Of a stretch of DNA of 64,000 bases, positions 34,597 through 46,816 are shown piece by piece (position 1 is the stretch's first letter; each line of letters begins with the position of its first letter). The notes beneath the pieces were generated by a model. It ran no database searches, was not told where the DNA came from, and saw nothing but the letters and a program-made list of their open reading frames with translations. The stretch is from Hysterium pulicare CBS 123377 (lineage: Eukaryota; Ascomycota; Dothideomycetes; Hysteriales; Hysteriaceae): contig AJFK01000323.1 of the NCBI GenBank assembly GCA_000467715.1, forward strand, positions 62,001 through 126,000, written 5' to 3'. The translations under genes and the position numbers were made by a program.

Positions 34597-36373
34597 ATGT
34601 CACCTGCTTCCATCACATCAAGCACGCCTGACGGTGCGAGCGCTCTCTGGCATCGCTTCGATCAAATCACCGCGCACGATAATGAAAAAACTGCTTTACT
34701 TGAGGTCGAAAATCCTCGCGAGTCGATTTTCTTTTCACAAATGTCACTCAGAAATAACTAACCGTCGATACAGGAAGTCCTCCAACGATACGAGTATCTT
34801 AGCGGGCAGTACAAAAAGGAATGTGAAGACCACGAGCGTGAGCGCGACTACAATCGCGGCTTCCAGCAGAAGAAGAAGGAATATGAAAATCGAATCCGTC
34901 AATGGGAGGCGTTTATGGTATGTGGCATTGGTCTTTCGTCCTATTCACCAATGGCTAATCATCGCATAGCAACGAGATCCCTTTGTTATTATTCTAATTG
35001 ACGGAGATGGCATGATTGTAAGAAAATTCCCAAGTTAGGACCACGGACAGCTTCATGAATCTGTCGTTTTTGGCAATCCAGAAAAAGATCATTTGACTAA
35101 CAGGCCCATCAGTTTCGGGATGACTTTTTCAAAGCCGGCGAAACTGGCGGTAAGGCGGCGGCTGTTCAATTGCACAATATGATGACCGAGTATATTCAAC
35201 TTTATATGCCAAACATCCCTACCGACACCAAGGTCGTTTGCCGTATCTACGCCAATGTCAAAGGGCTCGCGGAAATACTCGTCCGAACAGGCGTTGTAGA
35301 TGAAATCGCTCCAGTTGAGGACTTTGCTCGTGGATTCACGCGCGGAAGGAAACTGTTCGATTTTGTCGATGTCGGACCCGGCAAGGATCGCGCGGATGAA
35401 AAACTGATCGGTTAGCCTTTGTTCTAAGTGCACATTCCACGGTTGCTGACGAGCTCTAGAAACCTTTAAGCTCTATTTGAACGATTTCCATTGTCGCCAC
35501 ATCTTTTTCGGCTGTTCCCACGATAATGGATACGCTCGATCACTTGAAGAGCTGGTAACCGACTCAATCTATGTCGATCGAATTACTCTGCTTGAAGGCG
35601 TCCCCTTTGAAAAGGAACTCGCCGTCCTCCCATTTAATACCCAAAAATTTCCCGGTCTTTTCCGTGACACGAAAATCAGTCTTTATGGCAATGCCACCCC
35701 TTACGGGTTGGGATTGCTAAACCCTTTGTCAAACGGCCTACCACCTCGCTTTCCGGCTCCGGTTCGTGACTTCAGTCAAATAAGTCCACCAACCGCGGCA
35801 TCCACCCCCGGAGTTCTGCTTAATCGAACACCTTCAGCTTCCACACTGGGTTCTAACGACGCGTTTCCGCCTTTATCTCAGGGAACAGTACCCGTGTCCT
35901 GGGCCTCCAAAGCCGCTGCACCCCCACCTCCCAAGGAGCCCTCACCACCACCAATGTACAAAGCGACCTCTCGCGACGAGTCTATCGCTCGGAACCGAGC
36001 CGGCCAGCGCGTCGACCCACCCGCCCGCAACTATGACAAAGATGAAGTGGATCGTGTCAAGAAGATCAAAATGTGCAACGTCCACTTCTTGCGTCAGGAG
36101 TGTCCATTCGGCAACAACTGCACTCATCTGCACGATTACAAACCCACGCCGGCGGAGATTGCGACGCTGAGACTCGTAGCTAGGATGGCGCCGTGTCAGA
36201 ACGGATCGGCCTGCCAGGACGTCAAGTGTATCTACGGACATCGCTGCCCGGCACCTGAGGCGAAAGGAGCTGCCAAAGGAACGAAGAGTTGTATCTTTGG
36301 CGAGAAGTGCAAGTTTCCGGTGGAACTACATGCACTTGATGTCAACGTCGTCAAGACCTTGGTCATCCGGTGA
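34597..36373 (+). CDS. CCCH zinc-finger protein (DUF2465/DUF7923-like N-terminal domain)
   Basis: Five exons (34597-34704, 34774-34917, 34970-35017, 35113-35410, 35460-36373) sum to 1,512 nt, 503 residues. The start is a coiled coil (KKECEDHERERDYNRGFQQK). A conserved fungal domain follows, with PFVIILIDGDGMIFRDDFF, RIYANVKGLAEIL, FDFVDVGPGKDRADEK and HIFFGCSHDNGYA. This region has a NYN-nuclease-like look, with several Asp residues (DGDG, DVGPGKDRADEK). A Pro/Ser linker leads to CCCH fingers near residue 404: CNVHFLRQECPFGNNCTHLH (C-x8-C-x5-C-x3-H), then CQNGSACQDVKCIYGH (C-x5-C-x4-C-x3-H), then CIFGEKCKF. An RNA-binding role is likely. Confidence 0.88.
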
Positions 36374-37351
36374 AGCCCGCAGAGATGAATGACACTTCAT
36401 TGGCATTATCGGCGTCATGGCCGGTGGGTTGGTGTTTTCGGGATCAATTCAGTCACTCGGTCTGCTTTTTAATTTTAGTTTTTGTTTTTTCTCCTCTCCT
36501 TCTTTTTAGAAAATCCTTCAAAATTGCGGATGCATGGCGAACGGAAGGCATTAAAGGAATGGAATGGAATGGAATGGCGTAAGGGCATTCACGGGAGGGG
36601 TCAAAGGATACCATAGGGTCCGGCCATTGGGAGTTCTAAAATATATTGATTGCTTTAATCTCCTCGTCTCCTATTTACTGTGGATGCGATTTTCCAAGTT
36701 CACGATAACCTGACTATACTAGATTATCCGCGCCTTCCGCCAATTCGAAGCTCACCGCTTGGTATCCCCGAACGCATCTTTCACATCATTGCTCCGTGCT
36801 ATTCTACTCTGTAACTAAGATAATTCCATCCCTTGTTTTCGATGGTAAGGTGGTTACGGTATCTGGTTGTCATCCGACATGCCGCAGATGACCTGGGTGT
36901 ACACTGCCAACTTCTCGAAGTAGATTACAAAGATCGCCAATGAGGTGAAATAGTGGGTTCCCAGTCGCGGAGACTAGTTTTTTGCTATTTTCATGGCTCC
37001 ACATTTGAGTAGTAAGTTTGGTGGAGAGTGGGCGAGGGACCAACCACGTAACAACTCTTTTTGCTGGGCGCATACAACAGCTGAGCTTGGTATCATGACT
37101 CTAATGAGTATCCGGCCCTTAGCGTATGTCGAAATTGGTATCCGCATAGCCTTCTAGTCTTAGTTTTTAAGAAAAGGGAAGGCGGAATCTAAGGAATTAG
37201 GACTATCCATCATGACACTTTTCCCTTGCCCTTGATTCTACAGTTACGGTTGAATCATAAAGAACACTTGATACTCAGCTACCTATAAGGGAACAGATGA
37301 CGCAAATCGTCAGCATTGGCCAAGTAGTCAAGAGACACCAGCTGAGCACAA
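36374..37351. other. Intergenic between convergent genes
   Basis: About 980 bp: 3' flanks of the CCCH gene (+) and the aprataxin gene (-). It contains a short GGAAT microsatellite (36557-36577). No gene seen. Confidence 0.6.
36557..36577. repeat. Short GGAAT pentanucleotide repeat
   Basis: About four consecutive GGAAT units in the 3' flank of the CCCH gene, probably in its 3' UTR. Slippage product; no role inferred. Confidence 0.6.
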
Positions 37352-38383
37352 TCATTCCCTTCTCCACTCCTCGAATTCCCGCTCCAGATGCTCCTTCAGT
37401 TTTGTGAACTTATTCCCAAAGTTCCTTTCGCACCTCCAACACCTCATATCTTCCTTCAAATAGCCCTCTCGGCCTGGATGATACCTGTTGTCCCCTTCTT
37501 CCAGTGGAAAATCATCAAGGGGCACGAAGAACCTGGTATTGAAGCTATTATAGTGCTTCCGATGCTTCAGACATGATGAATGTCGGTCTACGGAGATTAT
37601 GTGGATGTGGAGATGTGACATCGAAGGATGCGCATGGACGCCTGCTACTACTTCTTTCTCCCAATCCCGTCCGCGGGGTAGCAGTTTATCTCTTTCCCCT
37701 GGCGTCTCTGGCGGTAGGTCGTCGGAGGACATCATTTCTTCGAGAGCTTGTTGGTATGGTTTATCGGAGGCTGAAACTGTGCCATAGAGGCGTCGTAGCT
37801 CGCTCGCTACGAGAGCTTTGAGTTTTGTGACTTGGGCTTTTACAGAGGCGAGAAGGGTGGGGTTTGTTGAGAGGGCTGTGAGAGGGTTCTGGAACCAGAG
37901 GTCGGGGTTTCGTGGGATCAAGAGGAGGTGAACACTATTTATGCACATCTTGTCAGCTTAGTACGAGAGGTGTGTAATAGGTAAATTGGTTGGCCATACC
38001 TGGACTTCGGGTATAAGTCATTGATGACCACAAAATCTTCATCGTATTGTATCACCCTGCTTGGAGGGAATGATTCGGGTTTCTCGATGTAGGTGCCTAA
38101 CCCTTCACGGTTTTTGAAGTATTTGGGGGTGCTTGTGGTATTCGATGGAGCTGGAGCTGGAGTGGAGGGCGTCTTTTGACGTTTGGGCTTCATAAGTTCT
38201 GTAACTTGGGTGAGTAAGCATATTTTGTGAACGGATTTAAGTATGGAAGACCAGTAACGGCAGAGACGTACAGGCGTTTGGTCTTTTGTGCGCTGTCGAA
38301 GGTGGATCGAGAGCTGGAGTTGCGGTGCCTTTGACCTCGTCTGGCGTTATGGCATCTTCGGGCTCTTCTGACGGTGGAGACAT
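37352..38383 (-). CDS. hnt3: Aprataxin-like DNA repair protein (HIT domain plus C2HE zinc finger)
   Basis: Three exons (38383-38272, 38204-38000, 37934-37352), introns 67 and 65 bp, 299 residues, frame exact. The Pro/Thr-rich N-terminus leads to NAFTELMKPKR, then RVIQYDEDFVVINDLYPKSSVHLLLIPR (HIT fold). The HIT catalytic motif is SHLHIHII near residue 213. The family zinc finger follows, CWRCERNFGNKFTKLKEHLE (C-x2-C-x..H). Aprataxin removes 5'-AMP from abortive DNA ligation intermediates in the nucleus. The three-exon layout depends on acceptors CACCCAAG and AAATAG, since alternative sites put a stop in frame. It is divergent from the helicase gene with only 217 bp between start codons. Confidence 0.93.
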
Positions 38384-38600
38384 GGTGAGAGGATACGATG
38401 GGCAGCATGGCAGTCACAGAGTCCAGCTTCACCACCTCTCGAGCTCAGGCCCTGAGGCCGGGGATGTGACGTTCGCTCGGCCGCTAATCGAAGCTTCTTT
38501 CAGCCCTATAGAAATTCCTCCCCACCACATCACCTTTTCTCCACCACTGTCTCCATGGCGAGCACATCACGAACAACACGAACAACTCCCTCCACAGAGG
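38384..38600. promoter_or_regulatory. Bidirectional promoter of the aprataxin and helicase genes
   Basis: 217 bp between divergent ATGs, GC-rich in part, with no TATA box. Both products are housekeeping nucleic-acid enzymes, so a shared constitutive promoter is plausible. Confidence 0.6.
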
Positions 38601-41600
38601 ATGCCAAAGAACCCTCACCCTCCACGAGGCGGCGGGTCCAAAAAGCCCGCTGTGTCTGCCTCTGCTGCCGATGACACGAGCTTCATCGTTTTCTCAAATT
38701 CGAAGAATGAGTCAAAGAAAGGAAAGAAGGGCGATAACGTGGTGAAAGACGATCAGGATACAAAGAGCAAGGGAAAAGCAAAGGAGGATGTTGGTCAGAC
38801 TGAGGATGCCCCAAAAAGACCCGATACGAGGACTCTGATCGGCGGCGCATCGTGGACCGGGAAATTGCCTGTAAATCTGTTGTCTGAGCATTGCCAGAAG
38901 CAGAAATGGGGGAAACCAGACTATCATACGGTTCGGACCTATAACGTATGTCATTGTATATATGCGGCTGAATATCTAGTAGAGAAAAGAAGGCGATGGC
39001 TTCTCCGCCTACGTCGTTCTTAAAAAGACGAACCCCAAAACTCAGGAGACCGTGACTCTTCCTCCTTTCAAAGTACCACCTTCCCATTCTCAGATTGCCC
39101 ATCAACCATCAGCGGTCGAAGCACGCCACTTCGCCGCCGCCTATACGCTCTATCGCATCTCAAGCATGAAGTCGATACACATGGCAATGCCACCCACGTA
39201 CCGAGATCTATGGAAAGGCGCTTTCAAGGAGATAAAAGCTCAAGATGAACTGGCTGGTAACTCTTGGATGTATGAGGCCGATCCATTTTTGGCATACCAG
39301 GAGCGACAGAAGGCAACGGCGACGGCAGCGAAAGAGAGGGAGAGGAGACAGAATGAGCAGGCTAAGGTACAGGCACAGCCAGGAATACCTGGGAATTCAT
39401 CAGGTGGTCAGTACGGCAACAGAGGGAACATAATGAAGGGTTGGAGCAGGGTACCGAAAATTGAGCTCGGGAAGCGTACCCGAAAGGAGGTTGAGCGTTT
39501 GATACGGAGAGACGCTTTGTGGAACCCTCACAATCTCCATCTAAGTCCAAAAGCCAGGAACCAAATCATAGACGACGTCACCAGCCTCGGTTTCCGAAGA
39601 AGTCACGTCGAGGAAGCGGCAGAAATCTGCAAAGACAGAGAAGAGGTCCTAGAGTGGCTTCTCATTCATGTGCCAGAGGATGATCTTCCTAGTTGGAGTC
39701 TTCCTGAAGGCTATGTGGCTGGTGTTAGTATGGCTAGTGGCAACTTGAAGCGAGAAGCTGCCATCAAGCGTTTGGCTTCGGCGGGATATGCGCTGGAGCT
39801 TTGCGAGGAGGCATTTGATGGGCAACATGGCGACGAAGCTAAAGCAGCGGCAGCATTGCAGAGTCTACTTCTTCGATCGAGTGTAGATGAAAGTATTTTA
39901 GGCAAAGAGATTGAAGAGCTTTCATTAGATCAAGATGCGGATAGTATGCAAGATATGTGGGAAGAAGAGCAATCATCATTAGCTGCCATATACGACGAGA
40001 GATACGAAGCACCTTCCACTTCAGTCTGCCGCATACATCTGGAAAGCTCAGTTCCTACAAAGAAAGTCATTCTGCAAGCTAGAAAACCTACTAGACCTTA
40101 TCCATCCGTGGTACCCATCATTACGATTGAGGCCGAATTGCCAGCTTACATACGGCTGAGTATCATCAAAAAGGCACTCATCTATGCCAAAGAAAATTTA
40201 TTGGGGTCTCCTATGCTATTTGATCTAGTTGACTGGCTGGAACAGAACATTCCGAACATCATTGAGCGCCCCGGACGACTCACCGACGTTTCTTCGGGTG
40301 TGGCCGCTGCAGACAGTACAAATCAAAGGGGAGGGGCTCGGCATAGAGCTAAGAAATCCGGACCTCGAAGATCTATCAGTTGGGAGCCTGGAACACCGGC
40401 AAGCCTTCGACTACTGGCTCAATGGCAGGCCAAGCAAGATATTCCCGCCCAGCGAAAGATGTTAGCTATTCGCCAGGCCCTACCAGCTTGGACTCTAAAA
40501 GATGCTATCGTGGATGCGGTCGAACATAACCCTGTCTGTATCATATCTGGAGAAACTGGGTCCGGGAAGTCTACTCAATCAGTCCAATTCATCCTGGACG
40601 ACTTGATCCAACGGCAGCTCGGTGGAGCAGTAAACATCATCTGCACACAACCTCGGAGAATATCAGCATTGGGTCTCGCAGACCGTGTAGCTGATGAACG
40701 ATGCTCTACCGTTGGAGACGAAGTTGGTTACATCATCCGAGGAGAATCAAAGCAGAGACCTGGAACTACTAAGATCACCTTCGTCACAACTGGTGTTCTT
40801 CTTCGACGCCTACAAACATCGGGGGGAGGTTCCGATGATGTTGTAGCTGCCCTTGCTGATGTTAGTCATGTCGTTGTTGATGAAGTTCATGAACGCAGCC
40901 TGGATACTGATTTCCTGCTTGTTCTTTTGCGAGACATTCTTCGGCGAAGGAAAGACTTGAAGGTTATCTTGATGAGTGCTACGCTAGATGCTAACGTTTT
41001 CGAGGCTTACTTCAAGGACGTCGGAACTGTTGGTAGAGTGGAGATTGAGGGGCGAACATATCCTGTTCAAGACTACTATATTGATGATGTCATTCGATTT
41101 ACCGGTACTGGTGGTCCCAGAAATGACGAATTTGACGATGAGGAAGACGCGCAGAAGTCTATGGCGGGGGCACTCAAAAGCATCGGGATGAGAATTAACT
41201 ATGATCTCATTGGCGAAACGGTCTTGTATATTGATGCGCAGCTCGGAAGTCAAGATGGTGGTATCTTGATCTTTTTGCCGGGCACTATGGAGATCGACCG
41301 GACTATACAGGTGAGTCAAGGTCAAACAGTAAACTCATAAGGCACCGCTTACTTTTCCACCAGGCACTCCGTCCATTTTCTCAGTTCCACGCTTTACCCC
41401 TACACGCATCTCTCCTTTCCGTAGAGCAAAAGCGCGTCTTCAATCCCGCGCCAAAAGGCAAACGAAAAGTCATCGCCGCAACCAACGTCGCCGAAACCTC
41501 CATCACAATCGAAGATATTGTCGCAGTAATAGACACAGGCCGGGTAAAAGAAACAAGCTTCGATCCGCAAAACAACATGGTAAAGCTCGCAGAAACGTGG

Positions 41601-42869
41601 GCCTCCAGAGCAGCATGCAAGCAGCGCCGAGGCCGAGCTGGAAGAGTACGAGCAGGCGAATGTTACAAACTCTATACCCGAAATGCAGAGGCGAAGATGA
41701 TGGAACGGCCCGAGCCGGAAATTAGACGCGTGCCGCTTGAACAACTCTGCCTGTCAGTCAAGGCTATGGGCGTAAACGATGTCCCTACATTCTTAGCAGG
41801 AGCTTTGACGCCACCGGAAAGCGTTGCGGTCGAAGGCGCCATCGCTCTATTGGGACAAATGGGTGCGCTGGATGGACATGAATTAACGGCGCTTGGAAGG
41901 CATCTCTCCATGATTCCCGCCGATCTACGCTGCAGCAAACTCCTAGTCTACGGTGCTACATTCGGCTGTTTAGAAGCTACTCTCACCATCGCCTCGGTCC
42001 TAACATCACGAAGTCCCTTCATCTCGCCCCGAGACAAACGCGACGAAGAAAGGCGGAACGAGTTCAATTCCATCCGTGACTCTTTCGCGAAAAATCAAGG
42101 TGACCTAATCATTGATCTTAGAGCTTACGAACATTGGAATAGTTTGAGAAGCAAAGGGATCGGGAACAGAGAGTTGAGAGGCTGGTGCGACCAACATCAT
42201 CTCTCTCCGCAAACGTTGTACGACATCTCGTCGAATAGGTCACAATATCTTTCTTCGCTTAAGGAAACCGAGTTTATATCCTCATCCTACAGTTCCCTGT
42301 CCTCGACATCAGCGTCCGACCCCTACAACCGCCACAACGCGAACAACGCCCTCCTTCGTGCCCTCATAGCCGGCTCTTTCAACCCTCAAATCGCACGCAT
42401 CGAACTCCCAGATAAGAAGTTCGCAGCCTCGGTCTCCGGAACCGTAGAACTGGATCCTGAGGCCAGAACGATCAAATACTTCAACCGCGACAACGGCCGT
42501 GTATTCGTCCACTCCGGATCTGCACTCTTCGATTCCCAGACCTTCCCCTCCAACGCCACTTTCTTATCCTATTTCACCAAAATGGCGACGAGTAAAGTTT
42601 TTGTGAGGGAATTGACGCCGTTCAATAGCTACAGTCTACTTATGTTTGCCGGAGAGATCACATTGGATACTTTAGGGAGAGGAATCGTGGTCGATGGATG
42701 GCTTCGAATTAGAGGGTGGGCGCGGATCGGGGTGTTGGTCAGTCGATTGCGTGGGATGCTTGATGAAGTCTTGGCGCGCAAGATCGAGGAGCCGGGGGTT
42801 GAAATTGGGGGAAATGAGGTTGTAGATGTTGTTAGGAGGGTGGTTGAATTGGATGGATTGGATCATTAG
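38601..42869 (+). CDS. DEAH-family RNA helicase, DHX29/DHX57/YLR419W-like
   Basis: Three exons (38601-38945, 38983-41310, 41364-42869) give 1,392 residues. In order: Lys-rich N-terminus; LPVNLLSEHCQKQKWGKPDY; a dsRBD-like block ending TLPPFKVPPSHSQIAHQPSA; UBA-like FRRSHVEEAAEICKDREEVL (about 315-352); RWD domain (EEEQSSLAAIYDERY, about 439-542); Walker A GETGSGKSTQ (637-646); box II DEVH (about 747); SATLDANVF; then HELICc with motif VI QRRGRAGR (about 976), HA2 and OB-fold. Box II is DEVH, not DEAH. The family unwinds structured RNA, in translation initiation or decay. The first intron is only 37 bp and ends in tandem TAGTAG acceptors; using the first AG would place TAG in frame at once. 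Confidence 0.95.
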
Positions 42870-44039
42870 ATATTTTTTCAAGCTGCGTGTGAGGCGAGAC
42901 GGACTCAGAAATTTATGGGATCTAAAAAGGAGATCTAAATGGATTAGAATAGTGGTTGGCATAGAGGGCTTCGATTATACTCATTGACTCAAGACATGGT
43001 GGCTTGTGAGTTGCTACTAATATCCTCCTTCCATGTAACCAGACCGTCTCACGCTCCTGGACCTCAGTTCGTACATCAATCAACACAATGCCAACGTTAT
43101 CGTTAGATCGAAATCCTCTCGATGGGGCATTTGCACTCCATCGCCAAATATTTCGAAGCTCTCCAACTGAACAGCACTGCGTCCTGGAAGACGAAGGTCT
43201 CTGAGCTTCTCCAAGGGGGCTTATACGATTTTGGGACCCTTCTCCTTATTACAATCACTATTCTCATATGTCGGTGCGATGCTAGCTGTATCCGGTTTCG
43301 CGCACGTAAGAAATAAGGTAATGTTAAAATTGCGCAGCCACTACTGGTTCTTCGGAGATGATGTAAACGGACAGAGTCCCCGATATGCATACTCACATTG
43401 CTCCTGGTTAGGAGCATCTGGTTGGGATTGGAGATGAAGCAATGATTTCGACCCTGAATTCCCGCTGCGACTGGCACCCTTTAAACATGTGTCTGCACTT
43501 TCTTCGAGACTTTCAGGGCTTTGATCGCTTCATACAGACTCTGCTCCAAAGTACGGCTTCTGAGATAACTACAGCGTGGTTAGCGCTAACTGCTGAGACT
43601 TTGCTCCTTGGAATGCATTTCTACGTTGATAGAATGCCAGACAAGGTTTATATGGAGGTTAGACTCGAGACGGGGTTATTCTAAGGCAAAATATCATTTC
43701 CGTAAGTACAAGCTCTGCGCATATGAATTATAAAGTATGGAATTCTGGCTTCAACGATGACAATCCTGTTGAGAGATTCTGGAGTGAAAGATTTCTCGAA
43801 TATCCAACAAATCATTCGCACGGTAGTCACAGTCCTGAAGATTTTAAGACAGCTTGTCATGCGCACTCTGCTAATCCAACATTTTCGTTCTTCATGACTT
43901 CGCCAGAGACTTCGTAGAAAAGGCATAAACAAACTTTCGGTTAAGTTTGAAGTCCGATTCGAATAAGCCTAGGTAGTCCAAACCAGCCATCAAATGAGAA
44001 ACTTCATATTCAACATAGGCCTTACCCCGAATCTCACTT
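42870..44039. other. Intergenic, no supported gene
   Basis: About 1.2 kb. Several 60-80 codon plus-strand frames (43122-43684) include one with a leucine-rich hydrophobic segment (LYDFGTLLLITITILICR), but exon borders cannot be joined into a model. Possibly a decayed gene. Confidence 0.45.
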
Positions 44040-45445
44040 CTAAACCGGTTCACTAGTCTGCTGGATCCACTGACTCTTCCAAATAGCATCCCCTTCCCGT
44101 CTCACCCCTTCCATTCCCGCCTCAGAGCTTAAAATCCTATCCTGAGACCCCTGTCCTGTAATCGTAGTACTGATTCCCCTCGTCTTCCGTCCATCTTTTA
44201 GCTCGATGTATGTCTGGTGGCTTTGGTTCGATGCTACGATGGGCAAGGTGGAATTTTTGGAGCGCTTGGACTGCGTCGATTGGGATTGGGATTTGAGGGC
44301 GTGTGAGAATAGTTTCGGCATTACGGGCAGGCAGCAGACTACGAGAGCAGCTGTGATTTCGGCGGTTCTGAGGTTGGGGGTTAGCATGGGAGGGTTTGCA
44401 AGGGGAGGAAGGGGAATGGCTGGTTTGGTTAGGGGGAACCTACGACCAGAGTGTGACGGGGACGAGGGAACGGGTTATATCTGAGACCCCTAGGCTTTGG
44501 ACACTCGCGACCAAGCGTATTACGCTTGTTACGCAGATGCTGCAGCCGTTGATTTAGCAAAACCGAATAACATATTAGTTGTCAACGTAGAACTCACAAC
44601 AATCCCGTCGCGAAAATAAAGCAGATCCCAATCTTCCTCCCCATAGTTAAATTCAACTTCCAAGTCCAGAAGATTGGCAAGATCAGAAGTACGAAGTCAT
44701 CCACAACGTTGATCACCGCCGTCGCAATCAGTATCTTGCTGGTCTTAATGCAGGAACCCGGTAATTTCGGCTTCCAGGTCTTCTGCACTGGATGGCATTG
44801 GAAGATTTGGAGAAAGGTTTGAAAGGTAAAGAAGATGGCGTTTAAGCCGATGAGCGCCCAGAGTCCATACCAGCGCGCGTTTCGCCCCACAGCGAAGATG
44901 TCCAGTAGCTGCATTAAGATCGCGACTTTTGTGAAAAGGATCGCGGGTTTGTAGAGAATTTGCCCGATGTAGAGGAGCTGAGGTAGGCTTTAGTAGAGAA
45001 TTCGGTCCTGGTGACACTGGTTCAGTTGGAATCAGGCTCACCTTCGCAGCCTCTGAGAAGTCCTTGGGTCGCAGCTCTGAAGCATGCTTTCCCATTCCAT
45101 AGTGCAGTAACGCGAAGACGACGCCGACAAAAGGCAAGAAAAAAACCTAGAAAATTGATCTGTTAGTCTTTTCTACGAGACTTTCCTACAACAAGCATAC
45201 CAATGCTACAATGCACGTGACTAAACCCGTAATGGTTAGCGATGAGTTATATGAATTCATACGATATTTCTTGAGCATTGCTTACTATCGGTCATCTTAA
45301 AAGACTTGATAATGCGTAGCTTGATATAGGTCCTCAAGATTACGATAATGATAGATAAAGAAACCATCACCGTCAATGACCATATCCAAGTCACCCTTAG
45401 GCTCTCGTATCTGTCTGGAGCCAGTTTGGTGTGGAAATCAACCAT
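44040..45445 (-). CDS. Fungal rhodopsin-fold integral membrane protein (PF20684-like, formerly SAT5/PTH11-related)
   Basis: Six exons: 45445-45286, 45220-45201 (20 nt), 45146-45042, 44977-44598, 44539-44444, 44367-44040; 362 residues, phases consistent. Blocks: VTWIWSLTVMVSLSIIIVIL (TM1), FVGVVFALLHYGMGKHA, LLYIGQILYKPAILFTKVAI, FFTFQTFLQIFQCHPVQKTW (the common C-x-P-V motif), INVVDDFVLLILPIFWTWKL, then STAEITAALVVCCLPVMPKL. Seven TM helices and a Ser/Thr-rich cytosolic tail of about 80 residues (SQSQSTQSKRS). This is the large fungal rhodopsin-like family common in plant-associated ascomycetes. No retinal lysine is evident and its ligand is unknown. Exon 2 is a 20-nt microexon (tcacgtgcat...). 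Confidence 0.85.
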
Positions 45446-46816
45446 GTTCGGCAGATTGGAAGGCAAGTATTCTTTGCGAAGTGAATAGTGAAGAAGCTAA
45501 TAGAGATTCAACTATAGAAGATAGGTTTCTCTTCTGCTAGGATCTGAAGTGGGGACACAGAGTAGACCATTTAAGAACAATCTGCTAATCGCAAGTCCGA
45601 AAGAGGATAGACTAAACTTTCAGCCACTGTTATGCGTTCGAACCCTGTTCCCGTCATTTGGACAAGAACCGGGTCAAATCCTTCTGAAAGGATCGCAACG
45701 GACCGGACCTCTTCCCGCCCTTCCCCCTTCCCGCCCCTCTCGATTTCGTTGGCTTGCATGCTGCGCTGTGTTTCACAAGGCTTGTCTGCTACATCTAAGC
45801 ACAGTGTGATAGCCTCGCCGTGCGCTCTTCTGGAGAAGGCCATTTTCCATGGAAGCAATTTACGAGGCAAGTCATGTCATGTTTCTTGTCCTTTATAGCT
45901 TGTAGGTATAGGCTATCGGTTCTAGTATCTTTGGGGTTGTATCACTATCACCACAACAATAGGAGGAAGGTCTTTAGCAGCAGTGAAGATTTCGGGGTTC
46001 GCGACTCGCTCGAGTTCCAGTTTCCCGGAAAAGGAATTAGGCGAAGTCCAATTCCTTGCCATTAGCCATGGATAATAGCTGAACAGTATTTCTATTGGAG
46101 ATTGTGCCGCCTTGGTAACGACATATCCAGATTTGCGGAGTTGGGCTTATCGGGCCGACCCTAGTTCGTATTTTGCGTGCAGAGATAGCGGCCGGGGATG
46201 GCTCCCGCTCTCGCCTCGAGCCGTGCTAATCTTCTGTCCGCTTTGGAGTTTGACGACGTGAACGAACATCATCTGCAGTCAGCATTCGAGCTTCATCAAT
46301 GAACAGCGAATCAAGACGCGAAATAGACGAGAAGGAATGTGACAGGAGCGCACCGCTTACGCCGAACAACTTGACTGCTGCGGACCCACCAGAACGGTCA
46401 ACCCCAGTGCCTCCGTATAATAAGGATTTAAGGATTGATTGCTGCATGTAGGATTGAGGAGGCAGAGGTCTGGGGAAGACTGTTTAGCCAATGATCTTGT
46501 CCCTGGTCGGATGAGGGTTCTCGGGGAAGCGAGTCCCGACTACAAGCCTGTATTGTATTGCATACGAACCCTCAGGGTTCTGGACTGAACAGAAACACAC
46601 CGAACGGTGAGAAGTGTGCCTCTTCTTGCATCCATATCTCGTCCTCAAACCGCCTCAGCGGTTCTTCTTTCCTCGTTTTGACACCGACTTCTGTCATTTT
46701 TTCGCGCATGTGTCTGCAGTCATCGTTACTTGGCTCTCTTCAATCCCTTAACCAGCTCTGTGTCACAGACGCAGTTCCTTCTCCCATTTCATTTATCCTT
46801 TGATTCGTCGATTCAA
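45446..46816. other. Intergenic, 1.4 kb, divergent upstream regions
   Basis: Between the rhodopsin-fold gene (-) and the second MFS gene (+). Contains CT-rich stretches, notably before the MFS start (46720-46810). No RNA gene or ORF with a recognised motif. Confidence 0.55.

Noticed and set aside
43085-43684. Possible small multi-exon gene
   Set aside because: Hydrophobic and helical pieces exist but no set of splice sites joins them in frame and no family is recognised.
45630-45660. GCGTTCGAACCCTG resembling a tRNA B box
   Set aside because: The flanking bases do not form a T stem and no A box or acceptor stem is found upstream.
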